A stretch of 64,000 nucleotides of DNA from Dolomitihabitans soli (GTDB lineage Bacteria; Actinomycetota; Actinomycetes; Streptosporangiales; Streptosporangiaceae): positions 186,001-250,000 of the forward strand of contig NZ_JAKNTW010000008.1 in NCBI RefSeq assembly GCF_022213955.1, given 5' to 3'. The notes under the pieces are model-generated. The model made no database searches. It was not told the DNA's origin and saw only the letters and a list, made by a program, of their open reading frames with translations. This document shows, one piece after another, positions 17,962 through 26,861 of the stretch. The first letter of the stretch is position 1; every line of letters starts with the position of its first letter. The translations under genes and the position numbers were made by a program.

Positions 17962-18465
17962 ATGTCCCTCTCCACGCGTAGCAGATCCGCGGCGATCATG
18001 CTGTTCGTGTCGCTCGGCGCGTTGTCACCCGCCGTCTCCGAGGCGTCCAGCGCACCGCCCGTCGCCGCCTCCGGTGCGCGACTCCTCGCCTCAGCGGCGT
18101 TCAGCGCACCGCCCGTCATCAACACCTTCAGGAACCGGAATACCGATCGCTGCCTCGACGACAGCCGCGAGGGCCTGCGCTCCATCGGGTGCAACAACCT
18201 GGACTTCCAGAAGTGGGAAGTCACCGTGGTCGAGAACGAGCATCGGGAGATCAAGAACAAGCACACCCAGCGCTGCCTCGACGACAGCGGAGCCGGCCTG
18301 CGCACCTACCCCTGCAACAACCTCACCTTCCAGAAGTGGAACGTCACCAAGTACCGTGACGGCGTCGTGCTCCAGAACCACGAGACGAAGCGCTGCGTCG
18401 ACGACAGCCGCGAGGGCCTGCGCTCCTTCCACTGCAACAACCTGAACTTCCAGCGCTGGTTCTAG
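17962..18465 (+). CDS. secreted ricin-type lectin-like protein
   Basis: A 167-residue exported protein. An N-terminal signal peptide (basic MSLSTRSRS, hydrophobic AAIMLFVSLGAL, then small residues) precedes three homologous repeats of about 42 residues, each with RC(L/V)DDS, GLR, CNN and FQ(K/R)W. The QxW ending and three-fold symmetry point to a beta-trefoil RICIN carbohydrate-binding fold. No catalytic domain is attached, so it is a stand-alone lectin-like binder. A strong hairpin follows it. Confidence 0.82.
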   Translation: MSLSTRSRSAAIMLFVSLGALSPAVSEASSAPPVAASGARLLASAAFSAPPVINTFRNRNTDRCLDDSREGLRSIGCNNLDFQKWEVTVVENEHREIKNKHTQRCLDDSGAGLRTYPCNNLTFQKWNVTKYRDGVVLQNHETKRCVDDSREGLRSFHCNNLNFQRWF

Positions 18466-18548
18466 CCGATCCGGCTGCACGCCAGGACCGCGACCGGTGA
18501 GCCTGCCGCCGGCATGACGACGGCAGACCCGGTCAGGCCGGATGAGAG

Positions 18549-18579
18549 CGGGAGGGCGGTCGCCACGGCCGCCCTCCCG
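18549..18579 (+). terminator. hairpin after lectin gene
   Basis: An 11-bp perfect stem (CGGGAGGGCGG with CCGCCCTCCCG) and a 9-base loop lie 84 bases after the lectin stop. It is followed by TTCGG rather than a T-run. Confidence 0.65.
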
Positions 18580-18600
18580 TTCGGCGCATGAGAGCACGGA

Positions 18601-18634
18601 CAATCGAATTAGGTCGCGGCCGAGCGGGTAACGG
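18601..18634. repeat. 34-bp element, copy 2
   Basis: Near-identical partner of 14714-14747, placed immediately before the mycothiol-type gene at 18642. If it is a promoter or operator, the two genes may share a regulator. Confidence 0.6.
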
Positions 18635-18641
18635 CGTGGGT

Positions 18642-19355
18642 ATGACTCTCAAGGCGAAAGATCTGCTGGAGGACCTCGACCCGTTCGGGATCTTCGAAAC
18701 GGAGGCGGCCAGGCTCGACCGGTTCTTCTCCGCCCTCGACGAGACGGCCTGGAACCGCCCCTCCCGGTGCGCCGGCTGGTCGGTCCGTGACGTGCTCGCC
18801 CACCTCGCCGGCGAGGAGCTCTACAACCACGCCTGCCTCGACGACGACATCGAAGGGTTCAGCGCGCTCCTCACCGAGGAGGGCGTGACCGGCTTCGAGA
18901 GTTTCAACGAGTGGTGCGTACTGCGGCGCCGCGGCCTGCCGTACGAGGACGTGCTGGTGGAGTGGCGGACCCTGAACGGTGAGACGCGGCGGCGGATGCG
19001 GGCCCTCGGGCGGGACACCAGCCTGCGGACCGCGGCCGGGCCGTACCCGGTGGGGTTGCAGACCTTCCACTACGACTCGGAGTACGCCACGCACGCCGAC
19101 GACGTGGGGGCGCCGGTCGGCGCGGAGGAGGCGGACGACCGGACGTACTGGCGGGCGAAGGTCGCCATGTTCGTGCTCGCGGAACAGGGCTCCAAGGCGC
19201 GGGTCGAGCCGGGCGCGGAGCGGATCCGGGTGCAGGTGAACGGGGTGGGCGCGGACCTGCCCGCGCGGGAGTTCGTCGAGGCCACGGTCGGCCGGCTGCC
19301 CGACGGGCATCCGCTCGACCAGCGGATCAGATCCGCCCTGCGCTGTCTCGCCTGA
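18642..19355 (+). CDS. maleylpyruvate isomerase/DinB-like family protein
   Basis: A 237-residue four-helix protein of the mycothiol-dependent maleylpyruvate isomerase N-terminal/DinB-like superfamily. FFSALDETAWNRPSRCAGWS followed by VRDVLAHLAGEEL is the conserved W...P...C.GW.V.dv..Hl motif, whose histidine helps bind a metal. The actual reaction is unknown; the family includes thiol-S-transferases using mycothiol. ATG at 18642; a start 18 codons earlier would run through the 34-bp repeat element. Confidence 0.8.
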   Translation: MTLKAKDLLEDLDPFGIFETEAARLDRFFSALDETAWNRPSRCAGWSVRDVLAHLAGEELYNHACLDDDIEGFSALLTEEGVTGFESFNEWCVLRRRGLPYEDVLVEWRTLNGETRRRMRALGRDTSLRTAAGPYPVGLQTFHYDSEYATHADDVGAPVGAEEADDRTYWRAKVAMFVLAEQGSKARVEPGAERIRVQVNGVGADLPAREFVEATVGRLPDGHPLDQRIRSALRCLA

Positions 19356-19439
19356 TCCCGGCTTTCAGCCAGGTCGGAGCTGGGTAGGAACTGCCGTGAC
19401 CCCCGTTATGGACAGTTTTCAGCCAGTTCTGGGGGATCC

Positions 19440-21485
19440 GTGGCCAACGAAGGCGACGAGAAGCAGCGACAGCTCGACCAGTACCGGATCAGTCTGGAGA
19501 ACACCCGGCTCACCACGGACCAGGGCGTCCGCGTCGACGACACCGACAACTCCCTGCGGGCCGGGGAACGCGGCCCGACGCTGCTGGAGGATTTCCACTT
19601 CCGCGAGAAGATCATGCGGTTCGACCACGAACGCATCCCCGAGCGGGTGGTGCACGCGCGCGGCGCCGGGGCCTACGGGCGGTTCCAGGTCTACGACGGT
19701 TCGCTGGCGGAGCACACCGTGGCGGATTTCCTGTGCGACCCGTCGCTGGTCACGCCGGTGTTCGTCCGGTTCTCCACGGTGGCCGGCTCGCGCGGCTCGG
19801 CCGACACGGTGCGCGATGCGCGCGGCTTCGCCACCAAGTTCTACACCCGCCAGGGCAACTACGACCTCGTCGGCAACAACATGCCGGTGTTCTTCATCCA
19901 GGACGCCGTCAAGTTCCCCGACTTCGTCCACTCGGTGAAGCCGGAGCCGCACAACGAGATCCCGCAGGCCCAGTCGGCGCACGACACGCTCTGGGACTTC
20001 GTGCAGCTCCAGCCCGAGAGCCTGCACATGATGATGTGGCTGATGTCGGACCGGGCGATCCCGCGCAGCTTCCGGATGATGCAGGGCTTCGGTGTGCACA
20101 CCTTCCGGCTGGTCAACGCCCAGGGGCGGGGCACGTTCGTGAAGTTCCACTGGCGGCCGACGCTCGGCACCCACTCGCTGGTGTGGGACGAGGTGCTGCG
20201 CATCCAGGGCAACGATCCCGACTTCAACCGGCGCGACCTGTGGGAGGCGATCGAGCGGGGCGCGTATCCGGAATGGGAGCTCGGCCTGCAACTGGTGCCC
20301 GAGGCCGACGAGCACAAGTTCGACTTCGACCTGCTCGACGCCACCAAGCTCATCCCGGAGGAGGAGGTGCCGCTCCGGATGGTCGGGAAACTGACCCTCG
20401 ACCGCAACCCCGAGAACTTCTTCGCCGAGACCGAGCAGGTCGCCTTCTGCACCGCCAACATCGTGCCGGGCATCGACTTCTCCAACGACCCGCTGCTGCA
20501 GGGCCGTAACTTCTCCTACCTGGACACGCAGCTCATCCGGCTGGGCGGCCCCAACTTCCCGCAGATCCCGATCAACCGGCCCGTCGCCCCGGTGCACAAC
20601 GACCAGCGTGACGGCTACCACCAGCACATGATCCACCAGAGCCACACCAGCTACTCCCCCAACTCCATCAGCGGCGGCTGCCCGATGCCGGCGATCATGA
20701 GCGGCCAGTGGGACGGCGTGTTCCAGCACTACCAGGAGCGGGTGGACGGGAAGAAGATCCGCAAGCGCAGCCCCAGTTTCGCCGACCACTACAGCCAGGC
20801 CACCCTGTTCTGGAACAGCATGTCCAGCTGGGAGAAGCGGCACATCGTGGCGGCCTTCCGTTTCGAGCTGGGGCACGTGGAGCGGCGGGCCATCAAGGAG
20901 AAGGTCGTCGCGCACCTGGTCCAGATCGATCGGGAGCTGGCCGCCCAGGTCGCCGAAGGGCTCGGGCTGCGGGTACCGGCCGCGAGCGTGGCCAACCACG
21001 GCAAGTACTCGCCCGCGCTGAGCCAGGCCAACTCCCCGAGCGACTCGATCGCCACGCGCAAGATCGCGATCCTGGCGTCGGACGCCACCGAGGCGGGCCA
21101 ACTGGCCCCGGTCCGCGAGGTGCTGGAGGGCCAGGGAGCGATCTGCGAGGTGCTCGCCCCGCATGAGGGCACGGTCGGCACGCTGACCGCGGACCGCCAG
21201 CTGACCGCCGCCTCCTCCGTGCTGTACGACGCCGTGCTGCTGGCGGACGGCGGAGCGCTGGCCGCCAGCGCCCACGCGGTCCACTTCGTCCGGGAGGCGT
21301 TCAAGCACGGCAAGGCGATCTGCGCGGTCAAGGACGGCCGGACGCTGCTCGACGCCGCCGGTCTGCCCAGCACCGAGGGAGTGATCGGGTCGGACACGGC
21401 GGGCGAGACGCTCGCGCAGCGGTTCGTCCAGGCGATCGCCGTCCACCGCCACTACGGCAGGGACATCGACGGCGTCGTCGCCTGA
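19440..21485 (+). CDS. katE: large-subunit (HPII-type) catalase
   Basis: A 681-residue haem catalase converting H2O2 to water and oxygen. The distal His is in [13 protein letters not shown] (H72), the distal Asn in GNNMPVFF (about N146), and the proximal haem Tyr in [13 protein letters not shown] (about Y360). Beyond residue 500 there is an extra flavodoxin-like domain ([16 protein letters not shown] and [16 protein letters not shown]), which defines the large-subunit class. GTG start. It lies alone before an alpha/beta hydrolase 62 bases downstream, perhaps co-transcribed. Confidence 0.93.
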   Translation: MANEGDEKQRQLDQYRISLENTRLTTDQGVRVDDTDNSLRAGERGPTLLEDFHFREKIMRFDHERIPERVVHARGAGAYGRFQVYDGSLAEHTVADFLCDPSLVTPVFVRFSTVAGSRGSADTVRDARGFATKFYTRQGNYDLVGNNMPVFFIQDAVKFPDFVHSVKPEPHNEIPQAQSAHDTLWDFVQLQPESLHMMMWLMSDRAIPRSFRMMQGFGVHTFRLVNAQGRGTFVKFHWRPTLGTHSLVWDEVLRIQGNDPDFNRRDLWEAIERGAYPEWELGLQLVPEADEHKFDFDLLDATKLIPEEEVPLRMVGKLTLDRNPENFFAETEQVAFCTANIVPGIDFSNDPLLQGRNFSYLDTQLIRLGGPNFPQIPINRPVAPVHNDQRDGYHQHMIHQSHTSYSPNSISGGCPMPAIMSGQWDGVFQHYQERVDGKKIRKRSPSFADHYSQATLFWNSMSSWEKRHIVAAFRFELGHVERRAIKEKVVAHLVQIDRELAAQVAEGLGLRVPAASVANHGKYSPALSQANSPSDSIATRKIAILASDATEAGQLAPVREVLEGQGAICEVLAPHEGTVGTLTADRQLTAASSVLYDAVLLADGGALAASAHAVHFVREAFKHGKAICAVKDGRTLLDAAGLPSTEGVIGSDTAGETLAQRFVQAIAVHRHYGRDIDGVVA

Positions 21486-21547
21486 CCGTCCCGCCACCCC
21501 GCCTGCGCCCGTGCGGCGGGAACACACTCACCGAAGGAAGAAGCACC

Positions 21548-22516
21548 GTGACCAGTACCGTCCACAAGAAAGTCGTGCTGGAGAAGGCCGCGCAGAAGTT
21601 CGCCGACGCCAACTCCAAGCGCCCGTTCATCTACGAGCTCCCGCCCGAGAAAGGCCGTGAGGTGCTGGAGAAGCTCCAGTCGGACCCCACCGTGCCCAAG
21701 GAGGAGATCGAGGAGGAGTGGATCCAGGTGCAGGGCGGCCCGACCGGCATGGTGCCGGTGCGGATCGTCAAGCCCAGGGACGCGGCCGGCGAGCTGCCGG
21801 TGATCCTCTACATCCACGGCGCGGGCTGGGTGTTCGGCTCCGCCCACACCCATGACCGGCTGGTGCGCGAGCTGGCCGTACACTCCGACGCCGCGGTGGT
21901 GTTCCCCGAGTACGACCGCGCGCCCGAGGCGAAGTACCCGACCCAGATCGAGCAGAACTACGTCGTGGCCCAGTGGGTGATGCGGCACGGCGCGGAGAAG
22001 GACCTGGACGCCTCCCGGATCGCGGTGGTCGGCGACTCGGTCGGCGGCAACATGTCCACGGTGCTGGCGCTGATGGCCAAGGAACGGGGGGATGTACGGC
22101 TGGTCGCCCAGATCCTCTTCTACCCGGTCACCGACGCCAACTTCGACACCGAGTCGTACCGGCAGTTCGCCACCGGCTACTACCTCAACCGGGACGGCAT
22201 GATGTGGTTCTGGGACCAGTACACCACCGACCCGGACCAGCGCGCCCAGATCTACGCCTCGCCGCTGCGCGCCTCCATCGACCAGTTGCGCGGCCTGCCG
22301 CCCACACTGATCCTCAACGGCGAGGCCGACGTGCTGCGCGACGAGGGCGAGGCCTACGCGGCCAGGCTGCGCGAGGCCGACGTCGACGTCACCGCGGTAC
22401 GGCTGGCCGGGATGGTGCACGACTTCGCCATGGTCGACCTGCTGCGCGACACCAACGCCAACCAGACCGCCATGGAACTGGCCGTCCACGCGCTGCGCGA
22501 CGCGCTGCACGACTGA
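21548..22516 (+). CDS. alpha/beta hydrolase (hormone-sensitive-lipase family)
   Basis: A 322-residue esterase/lipase of the HSL (alpha/beta-hydrolase-3) family. The oxyanion motif is HGAGWVFGS, the nucleophile is in VVGDSVGGN, the acid in NGEADVLRDEGE and the base in GMVHDF. No signal peptide is seen, so it is cytoplasmic. The GTG at 21548 follows a GAAGGAAGAAG ribosome site. It lies 62 bases after the catalase gene. Confidence 0.9.
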   Translation: MTSTVHKKVVLEKAAQKFADANSKRPFIYELPPEKGREVLEKLQSDPTVPKEEIEEEWIQVQGGPTGMVPVRIVKPRDAAGELPVILYIHGAGWVFGSAHTHDRLVRELAVHSDAAVVFPEYDRAPEAKYPTQIEQNYVVAQWVMRHGAEKDLDASRIAVVGDSVGGNMSTVLALMAKERGDVRLVAQILFYPVTDANFDTESYRQFATGYYLNRDGMMWFWDQYTTDPDQRAQIYASPLRASIDQLRGLPPTLILNGEADVLRDEGEAYAARLREADVDVTAVRLAGMVHDFAMVDLLRDTNANQTAMELAVHALRDALHD

Positions 22517-22560
22517 CGCGCCGAAACAGACTCCACCTCGGCGCCCGATGATGGAGGTGG

Positions 22561-22712
22561 CGGGCCCGGGGTGGCCGACGAGGGGGGCGGCGGGCCCGGG
22601 GTGGCCGACGAGGGGGGCGGCGGGCCCGGGGGTGGCTGGCGAGGGGGGCGGCGGGCCCGGGGGTGGCTGGCGAGGGGGGCGGCGGGCCCGGGGTGCCCGG
22701 CGAGGGGGCACG
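22561..22712. repeat. five 30-31 bp tandem repeats between convergent genes
   Basis: Units begin at 22561, 22591, 22621, 22652 and 22683, each opening CGGGCCCGGGG. Units 1-2 are identical, units 3-4 are identical to each other with one extra base, and unit 5 is diverged. The array fills the gap between the hydrolase and the convergent MocR gene. There are no spacers of CRISPR type. Confidence 0.9.
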
Positions 22713-22810
22713 CCGGGCCGGAGGTCATCGAGGCCCAGATCGACGGCCCGCCCCACCGACCGGTCCGAATGGGACCGCGCCGAGGCGCCCGCCCCGGAGT
22801 ATCGGACCGC

Positions 22811-24205
22811 CTACGGCCGAGCCCCGATGATCGACAGGAGCCGGGTGAGCCCGTCGTCGATCCGGTCGAGCGGGATGGCGCCGTACCCGATGACCAGGCC
22901 GGGACGGGCCGGGCGGACGGCGAAGTCGGACAGGGTCATCAGGCCGATCCCCGCCTCGCGGGCGCGGCGGGCGACAGGAGGGCCGCCCTCCGGGAGGAAA
23001 CCACTGGTGTGCAGCCCGGCGGCGGAGGCCACCAGGTCGAGCGGCCCGGCCAGGCGCTCGACCACGCGCCGGTGCCGGGCCTCGTACTCGGTGCGCATCC
23101 TGCGGACGTGCCGGGCCAGCAGCCCCTCGTCGATGAAGCCGGCGAGCGCCGCCTGACCGGGGAGCCGGGTGTGCCAGTCGGTGACGTACTTGGCCGCGCC
23201 GAGGGCCGGCAGCAGCGCGGGCGGCGCGACCAGGAAGCCGAGTCGCAGCGTCGGCAGCATGACCTTGGAGAAGGAGCCGACGTAGAGCACCCGGCCGGAC
23301 CTGTCGAGGTTCTGCAACGGCTCGATGGGACGCCCGCCGTACCTGAACTCGCTGTCGTAGTCGTCCTCGATCACGGCGGCCCCGCGCTCCTCGGCCCAGG
23401 CGAGCAGCGCCATCCGGCGGCCGAGCGACATCGGCATGCCCAGCGGGAACTGGTGCGAGGGCGTGACGTAGACCGCGCGGGCGTCGGCCGGCAGCGCGTC
23501 CACCACCAGGCCCTCGCCGTCGACGGGGACGGGCGTGACCCGCAGGCCCATCGACTGGAACAACAACCTCGGCGGCGGGTAGCCGGGATCCTCGACCGCC
23601 ACCCGGTCACCGGGTTCGAGCAGCACCCGGCCGATCAGGTCGATCGCCTGCTGCGCGCCCGAGGTGACGACGACGGCCCCGGGATCGGCGCGTACGGCAC
23701 GCGCGACGCCCACGTGCCTGGCGATGGCTGCGCGCAGCCCGGCATGGCCGAGCGGGTCGCCGTACATGCCGGTGCCCACGGCCGAGCCGCGCAGCTCGCG
23801 GGAGACCAGCCGGCGCCACGCCTCATAGGGGAACATCCGGACGTCGGGCAGGCCGGGGCGGAAGTCGTACTCGGGCCGCCGGTCCAGACCGCGCGGCGTG
23901 GAGATCCCCTGCCAGACGGCTCGCGGCCGGAGCCTGCCGTGACCGGGCCGGGGTCGCGCGAGGGGCAGGGCGTCGGCGCGGACGAAGGTGCCGGCGCCGG
24001 TCCGGCCCTCGACGAAGCCCTCGGCGGCGAGCCGGTCGTAGGCGGTGCTCACGGTGTTCCGCGAGACCGCGAGCCGCCGGGCCAGCTCGCGGGTGGCCGG
24101 CAGCGGCTCACCATGCCGCAACCGCCCGTCGAGCACGGCGGCGCGGATCTGCTGGTAGATCTGCCCGGCCAGGTCGGTGCGTCCCTCCAAGCTCACGTGC
24201 AGCAC
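22811..24205 (-). CDS. MocR/PdxR-type regulator
   Basis: A 464-residue fusion of a GntR winged helix (residues 10-75; QIYQQIRAAVLDGRL, LAVSRNTVSTAYDRLAAEGF) and a type I aminotransferase-like domain. The PLP-binding lysine is in YVGSFSKVMLPTLRLGFLV, with TSGAQQAIDLIGRVLLEPGD and EDDYDSEFRY as other landmarks. MocR proteins use PLP as effector, typically controlling vitamin B6 or amino-acid genes. The GTG at 24205 is chosen; a TTG 8 codons upstream is possible. Divergent from a mycothiol-type gene across a palindrome. Confidence 0.88.
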   Translation of the reverse strand: MLHVSLEGRTDLAGQIYQQIRAAVLDGRLRHGEPLPATRELARRLAVSRNTVSTAYDRLAAEGFVEGRTGAGTFVRADALPLARPRPGHGRLRPRAVWQGISTPRGLDRRPEYDFRPGLPDVRMFPYEAWRRLVSRELRGSAVGTGMYGDPLGHAGLRAAIARHVGVARAVRADPGAVVVTSGAQQAIDLIGRVLLEPGDRVAVEDPGYPPPRLLFQSMGLRVTPVPVDGEGLVVDALPADARAVYVTPSHQFPLGMPMSLGRRMALLAWAEERGAAVIEDDYDSEFRYGGRPIEPLQNLDRSGRVLYVGSFSKVMLPTLRLGFLVAPPALLPALGAAKYVTDWHTRLPGQAALAGFIDEGLLARHVRRMRTEYEARHRRVVERLAGPLDLVASAAGLHTSGFLPEGGPPVARRAREAGIGLMTLSDFAVRPARPGLVIGYGAIPLDRIDDGLTRLLSIIGARP

Positions 24206-24225
24206 ACCGGCAAGCCTAGAGCGGC

Positions 24226-24238
24226 CCAATCGGATTGG
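24226..24238. promoter_or_regulatory. palindrome between mocR-like gene and neighbour
   Basis: CCAATC-G-GATTGG is a perfect 13-base palindrome in the 83-base divergent spacer, a likely binding site for the MocR-type protein or another regulator of both genes. Confidence 0.5.
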
Positions 24239-24288
24239 CTGAATTTGGCCCTGGGGCAGGGCCGGTGCCCACTCCTAGGGTTGCTCGC

Positions 24289-24861
24289 ATGGACATTCTC
24301 GAACTCGACCGGCGCGCGAGCGACGCCCTGGGAAAGGTCGTCGCCTCGGTCACCCCTGACGACCTCCGGCGGCCCACGCCGTGCGCCGACTGGACCCTGC
24401 ACGGGCTGATCCGCCACCAGATCGGCGACAATCTGGGCTTCGCCGCCGCGGCCACCGGCACGCCCCCCGACCGCTCGGTGTGGGAGGGCGGCGTGCTCGG
24501 CGACGATCCGCACGAGGCGTTCGAGCGGTCCGTCGCCCTCGTGACGGAGGCGTTCGCCGCCGAGGGCATGCTCGAACGGCAGGTGGAGGTGCGCGAGTTC
24601 GGCATTTTCCCCGGCGCGTTCGCCGTCTCGATGCACTTCGTCGACGGCGTGGTGCACGGCTGGGACGTGGCCCGTGCCCTCGGCCTGCCGGGCGACCTGG
24701 CCCCCGATCTGGCGGAGGCGGCCCTTGCGATGGTGCTCCGGATGCCGCTGAGCCGCGGCGACGGTCAGGCGTTCGGTCACGAGGTCGAGGTCCCCGCCGA
24801 CGCCCCGGTCTACGAACGGCTGGCCGCCCACCTCGGACGTGACCCGCAGTGGACCCCCTGA
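24289..24861 (+). CDS. TIGR03086-type metal-binding protein
   Basis: A 190-residue helical protein of the mycothiol-dependent isomerase/DinB-like superfamily. LDRRASDALGKVVASVTP, the PTPCADWTLHGLIRHQIGDN motif with its metal-site histidines, and FVDGVVHGWDVARALG are all typical of TIGR03086. The reaction is unknown. ATG at 24289. It is divergent from the MocR gene, hence a candidate target. Confidence 0.82.
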   Translation: MDILELDRRASDALGKVVASVTPDDLRRPTPCADWTLHGLIRHQIGDNLGFAAAATGTPPDRSVWEGGVLGDDPHEAFERSVALVTEAFAAEGMLERQVEVREFGIFPGAFAVSMHFVDGVVHGWDVARALGLPGDLAPDLAEAALAMVLRMPLSRGDGQAFGHEVEVPADAPVYERLAAHLGRDPQWTP

Positions 24862-24956
24862 CCACCCCCGCCGCCGCCGAGCGGCAAGGACGGGGCGCTC
24901 GCCAGGGGAACGACCCCGACCTGCGCCACCCCGCCGATGCCCTTCACGCACCCGGC

Positions 24957-25853
24957 ATGCCGAGCCCCGTCGCGAGCTTCGTGGCGCTCGGCGACAGCTT
25001 CACCGAAGGGGTCGGCGACCCGCTCCCGGACGGCACGTTCCGCGGCTGGGCTGATCTCGTGGCGGCGGGGCTCGCCTCGCCGGGTTTCCGCTACGCCAAC
25101 CTCGCCGTACGGGGCCGCCGGTTCGACGACGTCGCCGGGGAGCAGGTCGAGGCGGCACTCGCCTTGGGTCCGGCACTCGCCTTGGGTCCGGCACTCGCAT
25201 TGGGTCCGGCACTCGCGTCGGGTCCGGCACTCGCGTCGGGTCCGGCACTCACGTCGGGTCCGGCACTCGTCAGCTTCGCCGCGGGCGGCAATGACGCGCT
25301 GCGGCGCGGCTTCGACGTGGCCACCATGCGCGACCGCTTCGACGAGGTGGCCGGGCGGCTGCGCGCGTCGGGTGCGGCCGTGCTGCTCTTCCGCTTTCCC
25401 GACATGAGCGTACGGCTGCCGCTGCCACGCGTGCTGCGCCCTCGTATCGTCGCGATGAACGACCTGGTCACCGAGGTGGCCGAACGGCATGGAGCCTACC
25501 TGGTCGATCTGTTCGGCGACCGGGCGTTCGACGACCACGCGCTGTGGAGCGAGGACCGCCTGCACCTGGGCCCGCAGGGACACCGCAGGGTCGCCGACCA
25601 GGTCCTGGCCGTACTCGGCCGGGCCGCCGCCCCACCCCCCGCCGGGCCGCCCGGCCCCGGGCCCGCCCTGCTCGCCGATCTCCGCTGGGCTGCGGCGCAC
25701 CTCACTCCCTGGGTACGCCGCCGCCTCACCGGCCGTTCCTCAGGCGACGGAGTCCTTCCCAAACGTCCCGTCCTGACGGGCGGCTTCGACGACGTGCGGG
25801 ATCACGCCGGCAGGGCGACCCCAACCGCCGCCCCCGAGGCGACGACCGCCTGA
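24957..25853 (+). CDS. SGNH/GDSL hydrolase
   Basis: A 298-residue esterase of the SGNH fold. Block I is VALGDSFTEGVGD close to the N-terminus, block III has GGNDALRRG and block V is EDRLHLGPQGH, giving the Ser-Gly-Asn-His set. The segment between blocks I and III is expanded by six GPALA-type hexapeptides encoded by an 18-bp array. No signal peptide is seen with this start. A GTG at 24849 overlapping the upstream gene is an alternative start, so the N-terminus is uncertain. Confidence 0.82.
   Translation: MPSPVASFVALGDSFTEGVGDPLPDGTFRGWADLVAAGLASPGFRYANLAVRGRRFDDVAGEQVEAALALGPALALGPALALGPALASGPALASGPALTSGPALVSFAAGGNDALRRGFDVATMRDRFDEVAGRLRASGAAVLLFRFPDMSVRLPLPRVLRPRIVAMNDLVTEVAERHGAYLVDLFGDRAFDDHALWSEDRLHLGPQGHRRVADQVLAVLGRAAAPPPAGPPGPGPALLADLRWAAAHLTPWVRRRLTGRSSGDGVLPKRPVLTGGFDDVRDHAGRATPTAAPEATTA
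25155..25262. repeat. six 18-bp tandem repeats inside the SGNH gene
   Basis: Six copies of the type GCACTCGCCTTGGGTCCG in frame encode ALALGP/ALASGP. They lie in a loop region ahead of the block III Asn and are probably recent, copy-number-variable insertions. Confidence 0.9.
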
Positions 25854-25953
25854 CGGGCAAGCAGGACCGCCGCCCAGGCGACGACCGCCCGACGAACGAG
25901 CAGAACCACCGCCCAGGCGACGACCGCCCGACGAAACAAGCAGAACCACCCCT
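25836..25953. repeat. three 39-40 bp tandem repeats between convergent genes
   Basis: Units at 25836-25874, 25875-25913 and 25914-25953 (core AGGCGACGACCGCC) bridge the ends of the SGNH and xanthine-dehydrogenase FAD-subunit genes; the first unit includes the SGNH stop and the last reaches the other stop. It looks like amplification of a gene end. Confidence 0.85.
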
Positions 25954-26861
25954 CAGGCGGCGACCTTCTCGCCCTCGACGGCGGCTTCGAGGACGTGCAG
26001 GATCGTGCCGGTGAGCAGAGCGACCTTGTAACCGGTCTGGGCCTGCGGAGCACACCGCGCCTCGGCCCGGCCGGCCGCCTCGGCGAGGGACTCGCCGGCG
26101 AGCAGCGCGGACTCGACCTCGGGCAGCCGCAACGGCGTCCGGGCGACCCCGCCCACCGTCACGGCGGCGAACACGATCGCGTCGTCGGCGACCACGAGCC
26201 GCGCCGCCGCCTCGACCAGCGGCCATTCGGCCTCCGACCTGGCGATGGCCCGGTGGTAGGCGGCCCGCTCGCCCGGCGTGGGCGGCGGCATCCGCACCGA
26301 GACGAGGATCTCTCCCCGGGCGAGCCGGTGGTCCCTGGTGGGATCGTCGTCGTAGAGGCCGGCGACTTCCAGTTCGCCCCTGCCGTACACCTCGGCCGTG
26401 GCGTCGTAGCCGAGCAGCGTCATGGCCAGCGACGACGGGTGCGGCGCGACGCATGGGCCGGAGTCGACCACCGTGGCGTAGAGAGTGAGCCCGTCGCGTG
26501 CCGGGCAGGAGTCGCCGCCGTCCTGGTGGCAGGAGAACGCCGGGCTGCGGTAGTAGGCGCAGCGGTTGCGCTGGAGCAGGTTCCCGCCGAGCGTGCCCGC
26601 CTCCCTGATCTGCGGGGTGGCGAGGCCCGCCGCCGTGAGCGCCAAGGCCGGATAGGCGGCGCGCAGCCGTACGTCCCTGGCCAGGTCGGCGACCGTGGTG
26701 AGCGCGCCGATCACGGCCGACCCGTCGGGCCGCCAGGTGATCCCGCCCAGCTCGGGCACGCCGTGCAGGTCCACGTACGGCCCGCCGGGCGCGCGGGACA
26801 TCAGGTCGGTGCCACCGGCGCGGAACACCCCGGCGGCGGTCGCCACGTCGTGCAGAGTCAT
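25953..26861 (-). CDS. xanthine-dehydrogenase-type FAD subunit
   Basis: A 302-residue flavoprotein of the CoxM/XdhB type, passing electrons from the iron-sulphur/molybdenum protein to NAD+ or another acceptor. GTDLMSRAPGG and GTLGGNLLQRNRCAYYR are FAD-binding motifs; the C-terminal CO_deh_flav_C-like domain follows residue 190. The ATG overlaps the stop of the molybdoprotein gene (ATGA), so they are co-translated. The substrate class is set by the partner. Confidence 0.88.
   Translation of the reverse strand: MTLHDVATAAGVFRAGGTDLMSRAPGGPYVDLHGVPELGGITWRPDGSAVIGALTTVADLARDVRLRAAYPALALTAAGLATPQIREAGTLGGNLLQRNRCAYYRSPAFSCHQDGGDSCPARDGLTLYATVVDSGPCVAPHPSSLAMTLLGYDATAEVYGRGELEVAGLYDDDPTRDHRLARGEILVSVRMPPPTPGERAAYHRAIARSEAEWPLVEAAARLVVADDAIVFAAVTVGGVARTPLRLPEVESALLAGESLAEAAGRAEARCAPQAQTGYKVALLTGTILHVLEAAVEGEKVAA

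Noticed and set aside
22561-22712. Tandem repeats as a possible CRISPR array
   Set aside because: Units are directly abutting without unique spacers and no cas genes are near.
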